This document shows positions 7,162 to 9,940 of a stretch of 9,940 bases of DNA, one piece after another. Made by a program: the position numbers and the translations under genes. The number at the start of each line of letters is the position of its first letter. Within the stretch, counting starts at the first letter, position 1. The stretch comes from an uncultured Alphaproteobacteria bacterium (GTDB lineage Bacteria > Pseudomonadota > Alphaproteobacteria > Minwuiales > Minwuiaceae). The notes under the pieces were generated by a model. It did no database searches and was not told the origin of the DNA. It saw only the letters and a program-made list of their open reading frames with translations. Where the stretch lies: the NCBI GenBank assembly GCA_913064755.1, contig CAJYBQ010000077.1, positions 1 to 9,940 of the forward strand, given 5' to 3'.

Positions 7162-7191
7162 TGATCCGGTGCGCATGCAGCGGCGTAGCCT
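7162..7191 (+). promoter_or_regulatory. Candidate ECF sigma-E-type promoter (TGATCC-N18-TAGCCT)
   Basis: TGATCC at 7162-7167 is followed after 18 bases by TAGCCT at 7186-7191. The known sigma-E/ChrR promoters of Rhodobacter, as I recall them, have TGATC(C) at -35 and a TA-starting -10 at about this distance. Transcription would begin some 25-30 bases before ATG 7223, leaving a normal leader. TGATCC also occurs elsewhere by chance (for example near 4725), so this rests mainly on position and the genes downstream. Confidence 0.35.
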
Positions 7192-7222
7192 GTCCAACAG
7201 TCTGAAACGCAACAGAGCGACA

Positions 7223-7957
7223 ATGAACAGATTTCGCAAGACGATTGGCGCCGCAGGTGTCGCACTCGTGACCACGCTGGCCGTTCCCGGCGGGCTGTCG
7301 CCGGTGCTGGGACAGCCCGTGGAAGGTGCCTTCGACCCGCTCACCGCCTACGGGCCGGAGATCCGTTTCAGTGTCTGGCGCAAGGGCGACCGGATCGGCG
7401 ACCACCGGGTCCAGTTCCGCCGCGACGGCGACCGGCTGGACGTCGAGATCGATTTCCAGGCCCGGGTCAGGTTCCTCGGCATCACCGCCTACCTGTTCGA
7501 GTACCAGTCCAGTGCGGCGTGGCAGGGCGCGACCCTGCTGTCGCTGGACGCGACCGTCGATGACGATGGCACGCAGGGGGCGGTGAGCGCACGACGCTAC
7601 GGCCAGGACGTCGTCGTGGAAGGCACCCGTGGTCTGCGTCGCCTGGCGGGGCCGCTGTACCCGTCTAACCACTGGCACCCGGGTGTCATCGGCCAGACCC
7701 GTATCCTGAACACGCTGACGGGCGGCATCGGCGATGTGGAAATGGAACTGGTCGGACGCGAAATGGTCGCCACGGCCCATGGCGAAATTGCCGCTGATCG
7801 CTATCTCTTCTCCGGTGACCTGCAGGACGTCGATGTCTGGTATGACAGCGAAGGTCGGTGGGTGAAACTGCGGTTCCTGACGGAGGGCGGCGAGTTGATT
7901 GAATATCGCTGCGAACGATGCAGGGCCGCCAACGAGACAGCGGAGTATCGTCAATGA
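7223..7957 (+). CDS. DUF6134 family protein, predicted secreted/periplasmic
   Basis: This 244-residue protein has an N-terminal signal peptide (NRFRK, then a hydrophobic core GAAGVALVTTLAVPG, with likely cleavage around VLG-QP). The body is a beta-rich domain matching DUF6134: FSVWRKGDRIGDHRV near the start, SSAAWQGATLLSLDATVDDDG in the middle, SNHWHPG followed by LNTLTGG, and a C-terminal DVDVWYDSEGRWVKLRF before IEY. It ends with a CxxC (C230, C233) in a charged tail. Earlier in-frame starts exist (GTG 7169, ATG 7175), but they would add a long basic stretch before the signal sequence and would overlap the candidate promoter. ATG 7223 is preferred, although its ribosome-binding site is weak. 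Its stop overlaps the SDR start (ATGA). The function is unknown; a periplasmic or envelope role is inferred. Confidence 0.8.
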   Translation: MNRFRKTIGAAGVALVTTLAVPGGLSPVLGQPVEGAFDPLTAYGPEIRFSVWRKGDRIGDHRVQFRRDGDRLDVEIDFQARVRFLGITAYLFEYQSSAAWQGATLLSLDATVDDDGTQGAVSARRYGQDVVVEGTRGLRRLAGPLYPSNHWHPGVIGQTRILNTLTGGIGDVEMELVGREMVATAHGEIAADRYLFSGDLQDVDVWYDSEGRWVKLRFLTEGGELIEYRCERCRAANETAEYRQ

Positions 7958-8718
7958 GTGGTATCGTTTGGGTTACAGGGGCCAGCTCCGGTATCGGGCG
8001 CGCTGCGGCGCTGGAGTTTGCCCGGCGCGGCTATCGCGTGGCCGCCACGGCACGCCGGGCGGATGAACTGGCCACCCTGGCGGCGGAAGCATCCGGCGAA
8101 CTGGGGGACATCACGGCCTTCCCCGGCGATATCACGGACGCCGCCGGCATCGCGGCCGTCGTGGCCGCCATCGAGGATGACCTGGGCACGATCGATACTG
8201 CCGTGCTGAATGCGGGAAGCTTTCAGCCGCTGACGGTGGAGACATTCAGTGCGGAGGCGATCAAGGCCACATTCGACCTCAACGTCGTCGGAACCGCCAG
8301 GTGCCTGGAGCCGTTGCTGCCGCGCATGATCGCGCGCAATGCCGGGCGCATCTTCGTGGTGGCCTCCGTCGCCGGTTATCGCGGCCTGCCGCAATCCGCC
8401 GCCTATGGCGCGTCGAAGGCGGCGCTGATCAACATGGCCGAGGCTTTCCATACCGAACTGCGGCCGCACGGCGTTCATTTCGGTGTCATCAACCCGGGCT
8501 TCGTCGAGACACCGCTGACGGACCGGAACACGTTCCCCATGCCGTTCCTGATGCCGGTGGACAAGGCGGCAAGGCGGTTGGTCGACGGTGTTCTGGGGCG
8601 TCGCTTCGAAGTCTCCTTTCCGTTCGTATTCACGACACTCATGAAACTGGTGAGGTGCCTGCCCTATGCCCTCTATTTCCCCCTCGTCCGCCGCGTCACC
8701 GCCAGGCGATCCACTTGA
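7954..8718 (+). CDS. Short-chain dehydrogenase/reductase (SDR)
   Basis: This is a classical SDR of 254 residues that uses NAD(P)(H) to oxidise or reduce an alcohol/carbonyl group. The cofactor motif TGASSGIG is at 8-15, an acidic DI pair at 59-60, NAG at 86-88, and the catalytic set is N110, S138, Y151 and K155 (YGASK), followed by NPGFVETPL at 180-188. R34-R35 after the second strand (TARRADEL) hint at NADP preference. The C-terminal 30 residues are hydrophobic and basic (PYALYFPLVRRVTARR), which suggests membrane association. Translation starts in the ATGA overlap with the DUF6134 gene, and the 3' end overlaps the NTF2-like gene. SDRs of this look, next to an NTF2-like gene, occur in sigma-E/ChrR-linked clusters with fatty-acid-modifying enzymes, a comparison made from memory. 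Confidence 0.92.
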   Translation: MSGIVWVTGASSGIGRAAALEFARRGYRVAATARRADELATLAAEASGELGDITAFPGDITDAAGIAAVVAAIEDDLGTIDTAVLNAGSFQPLTVETFSAEAIKATFDLNVVGTARCLEPLLPRMIARNAGRIFVVASVAGYRGLPQSAAYGASKAALINMAEAFHTELRPHGVHFGVINPGFVETPLTDRNTFPMPFLMPVDKAARRLVDGVLGRRFEVSFPFVFTTLMKLVRCLPYALYFPLVRRVTARRST

Positions 8719-9142
8719 GCGCTACATCACGTTCTTCGAGGACATGACCGAGGCGGATATCGCCCGCATCCCGGATGTCTTCGCGTCGGATGCACGTTTC
8801 AAGGATCCGTTCAGCGACCTGCGCGGTCACGACAGGCTGAGACGGCTGTTCACCGCCATGCTGCGTGACGTGCGCGACTACCGGCTGGTGGTGGACGAGG
8901 TCGTGGTGAACGGGGAAACCGGGTGGCTGAAGTGGACCATGAGCGGTCATGTCCGCGCCCTGGGGGCCGAGAGATGGGTGGTGACCGGGGTCAGCATCAT
9001 CCGTTTCGATGACGAGGGAAAGGTGTCCGAACACGTCGACTACTGGGATGCGGCCGGGCAGATGTACGAGCGGTTGCCGGTCATCGGCTGGATTCTGCGC
9101 CGCATCCGGGGTCGGTTCGCCGCCCATTCCGCTGCCGGCTAG
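8666..9142 (+). CDS. NTF2/SnoaL-like protein
   Basis: This 158-residue protein has the NTF2-like cone fold (nuclear transport factor 2/SnoaL/ketosteroid isomerase superfamily). The pattern is clear: LERYITFFEDM (17-27), a DVFASDARFKDPFSDLRG segment (37-54), a GWLKWTMSG strand (86-94), GVSIIRFDDEGKVSEHVDYWD (108-128) and a C-terminal YERLPVIGWILRRIRGRF. The DPF and HVDYWD motifs are typical of members paired with SDR or modified-fatty-acid genes. The start at 8666 lies 53 bases inside the SDR gene. It has GAGG at 8652-8655, and the next in-frame ATG (8744) would remove the conserved first helix. The overlapped part encodes a Ser/Pro-rich leader. The function is unknown; it could be a lyase/isomerase-like partner or a binding subunit acting with the SDR. 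Confidence 0.87.
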   Translation: MPSISPSSAASPPGDPLERYITFFEDMTEADIARIPDVFASDARFKDPFSDLRGHDRLRRLFTAMLRDVRDYRLVVDEVVVNGETGWLKWTMSGHVRALGAERWVVTGVSIIRFDDEGKVSEHVDYWDAAGQMYERLPVIGWILRRIRGRFAAHSAAG

Positions 9143-9199
9143 CGCCCGTATCCGCAAGGCGTCTATTGCGCGGCTGAGGATATTTCAGCAGCGCAGGTC

Positions 9200-9228
9200 T
9201 TGCCTGTTGCCGGGGCAGGGCGTATCTC
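9200..9228 (+). promoter_or_regulatory. Weak candidate housekeeping promoter for asd
   Basis: TTGCCT (9200-9205) and TATCTC (9223-9228) stand 17 bases apart in the 146-base gap between the NTF2-like gene and asd. Both boxes are imperfect, but the spacing and the distance to the start (about 60 bases) suit a sigma-70-type promoter. Nothing else in the gap is convincing. Confidence 0.25.
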
Positions 9229-9288
9229 TCCGCCCACTTCGTGCCGATTGGGCGCGGGGCCTATCCAACTATCGAAAGGACGAGGGAG

Positions 9289-9940
9289 ATGGGCTATCGC
9301 ATCGCCGTCGTCGGTGCCACGGGTAATGTGGGCCGCGAAATGATGAACATCCTGGAGGAACGCATGTTCCCCGCCGATGAAGTGACTGCTGTTGCCAGCC
9401 GTCGCTCGCTCGGTACGGAAGTGACGTTCGGCGACAAGACCCTGAAAACGAAAGCCCTCGATGATTTCGACTTCACGGGCTACGACATGGCACTGTTTTC
9501 CGCCGGCGGCGCGATCGCCAAGGAATACGCGCCCCAGGCGGCCGCGCAGGGCTGTGTCGTGATCGACAACAGCTCCGCCTTCCGCATGGACCCGGACGTG
9601 CCGCTGATCGTGCCCGAAGTGAACCCCGAGGCTCTGGCCGGCTACACGAAGCGCAACATCATTGCCAACCCGAACTGCTCCACGGCGCAGCTGGTGGTGG
9701 CGCTGAAGCCGATCCACGACCGCGCGCGCATCCGCAGGGGGGTGGTCTCGACCTATCAGTCCACGTCCGGCGCCGGACGCGAGGGCAGTGACGAGTTGTT
9801 CAGCCAGACCAAGGGCATCTTCGTGAACCAGCCGGCCGAGCCGCAGAAGTTCACCAAGCAGATCGCCTTCAACGTCATCCCGCACATCGACGTGTTTCAC
9901 GAGGATGGCTACACGAAGGAAGAGTGGAAGATGGTGGTCG
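9289..9940 (+). CDS. asd: Aspartate-semialdehyde dehydrogenase (3' partial)
   Basis: This enzyme reduces L-aspartyl-4-phosphate to aspartate semialdehyde with NADPH. It is the branch point to lysine/diaminopimelate, threonine and methionine, and acts in the cytoplasm. About 217 of the usual 340 or so residues are present; the frame runs off the window without a stop. Diagnostic parts are the NADP-binding GATGNVG at 9-15, SAGG in the middle, VIDNSSAFRMD, VPEVNPEAL, and the catalytic NPNCST with Cys130 (codon at 9676-9678), then STSGAGREG. The start at 9289 has AAAGGA at 9275-9280 and a GAGGGAG directly before it. It is separated by 146 bases from the upstream operon and is probably an independent transcription unit. 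Confidence 0.96.
   Translation, partial: MGYRIAVVGATGNVGREMMNILEERMFPADEVTAVASRRSLGTEVTFGDKTLKTKALDDFDFTGYDMALFSAGGAIAKEYAPQAAAQGCVVIDNSSAFRMDPDVPLIVPEVNPEALAGYTKRNIIANPNCSTAQLVVALKPIHDRARIRRGVVSTYQSTSGAGREGSDELFSQTKGIFVNQPAEPQKFTKQIAFNVIPHIDVFHEDGYTKEEWKMVV

Noticed and set aside
7169..7222. Earlier GTG/ATG starts for the DUF6134 gene
   Set aside because: They add a long basic stretch before the signal peptide and sit inside the candidate promoter.
7115..7954. N-terminal extension of the minus-strand hydrolase frame to 601 codons
   Set aside because: The extension is antisense to the DUF6134 gene and lacks recognisable motifs. The ATG at 7114 starts a clear membrane anchor.
9163..9900. 245-codon minus-strand frame opposite asd
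   Set aside because: The plus strand holds asd with all of its early motifs. The antisense product has no recognisable features.
1..9940. CRISPR arrays, tRNA or rRNA genes, insertion sequences, toxin-antitoxin or defence genes
   Set aside because: No repeat-spacer pattern, cloverleaf, transposase or defence domain was seen on either strand.

Overview
The window is GC-rich, densely packed bacterial DNA with strong third-position G/C bias. Gene content (a Liv-type ABC transporter with a linked acyl-CoA synthetase, DUF6134 and DUF1330 proteins, SDR and NTF2-like proteins) and codon use suggest an alphaproteobacterium, perhaps of the Rhodospirillales. That placement is inference. There is no tRNA, rRNA, insertion sequence, CRISPR or phage gene. 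No stretch longer than 300 bases lacks a gene; the largest gaps are about 105-150 bases.

Region 1 (1-4800) is the end of a branched-chain amino acid type (HAAT) uptake operon. It holds livG (5' end outside the window), livF, a long-chain-type acyl-CoA synthetase and a periplasmic binding protein, and closes with a good hairpin terminator at 4759-4786. The permeases (LivH/LivM) are not in view and probably lie upstream. The built-in CoA ligase suggests that the imported substrate is a carboxylic acid that is activated on entry, rather than simply leucine, isoleucine or valine.

Region 2 (4873-6170) is a two-gene unit: a small DUF1330 protein and an epoxide-hydrolase-like alpha/beta hydrolase. 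The hydrolase is cut by an in-frame TAA at 6087-6089. The reading frame continues beyond it for 26 codons that include the expected catalytic histidine, so the gene is either recently inactivated, read through, or affected by a base error.

Region 3 (6149-7114, minus strand) is a membrane-anchored serine alpha/beta hydrolase, convergent with the broken hydrolase and divergent from the next operon.

Region 4 (7223-9142) is a tightly coupled plus-strand operon: a secreted DUF6134 protein, an SDR oxidoreductase (ATGA overlap) and an NTF2/SnoaL-like protein (53-base overlap). The SDR and NTF2 pair resembles genes that accompany ECF sigma-E/ChrR singlet-oxygen-response and modified-fatty-acid clusters. 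A TGATCC-N18-TA sequence upstream fits that type of promoter. Both points are hypotheses.

Region 5 (9289-end) is the start of asd, aspartate-semialdehyde dehydrogenase, a housekeeping gene that runs off the window. The most useful leads are the interrupted hydrolase, the possible sigma-E-type operon and the transporter-ligase coupling. No clearly new defence or mobile system was found.
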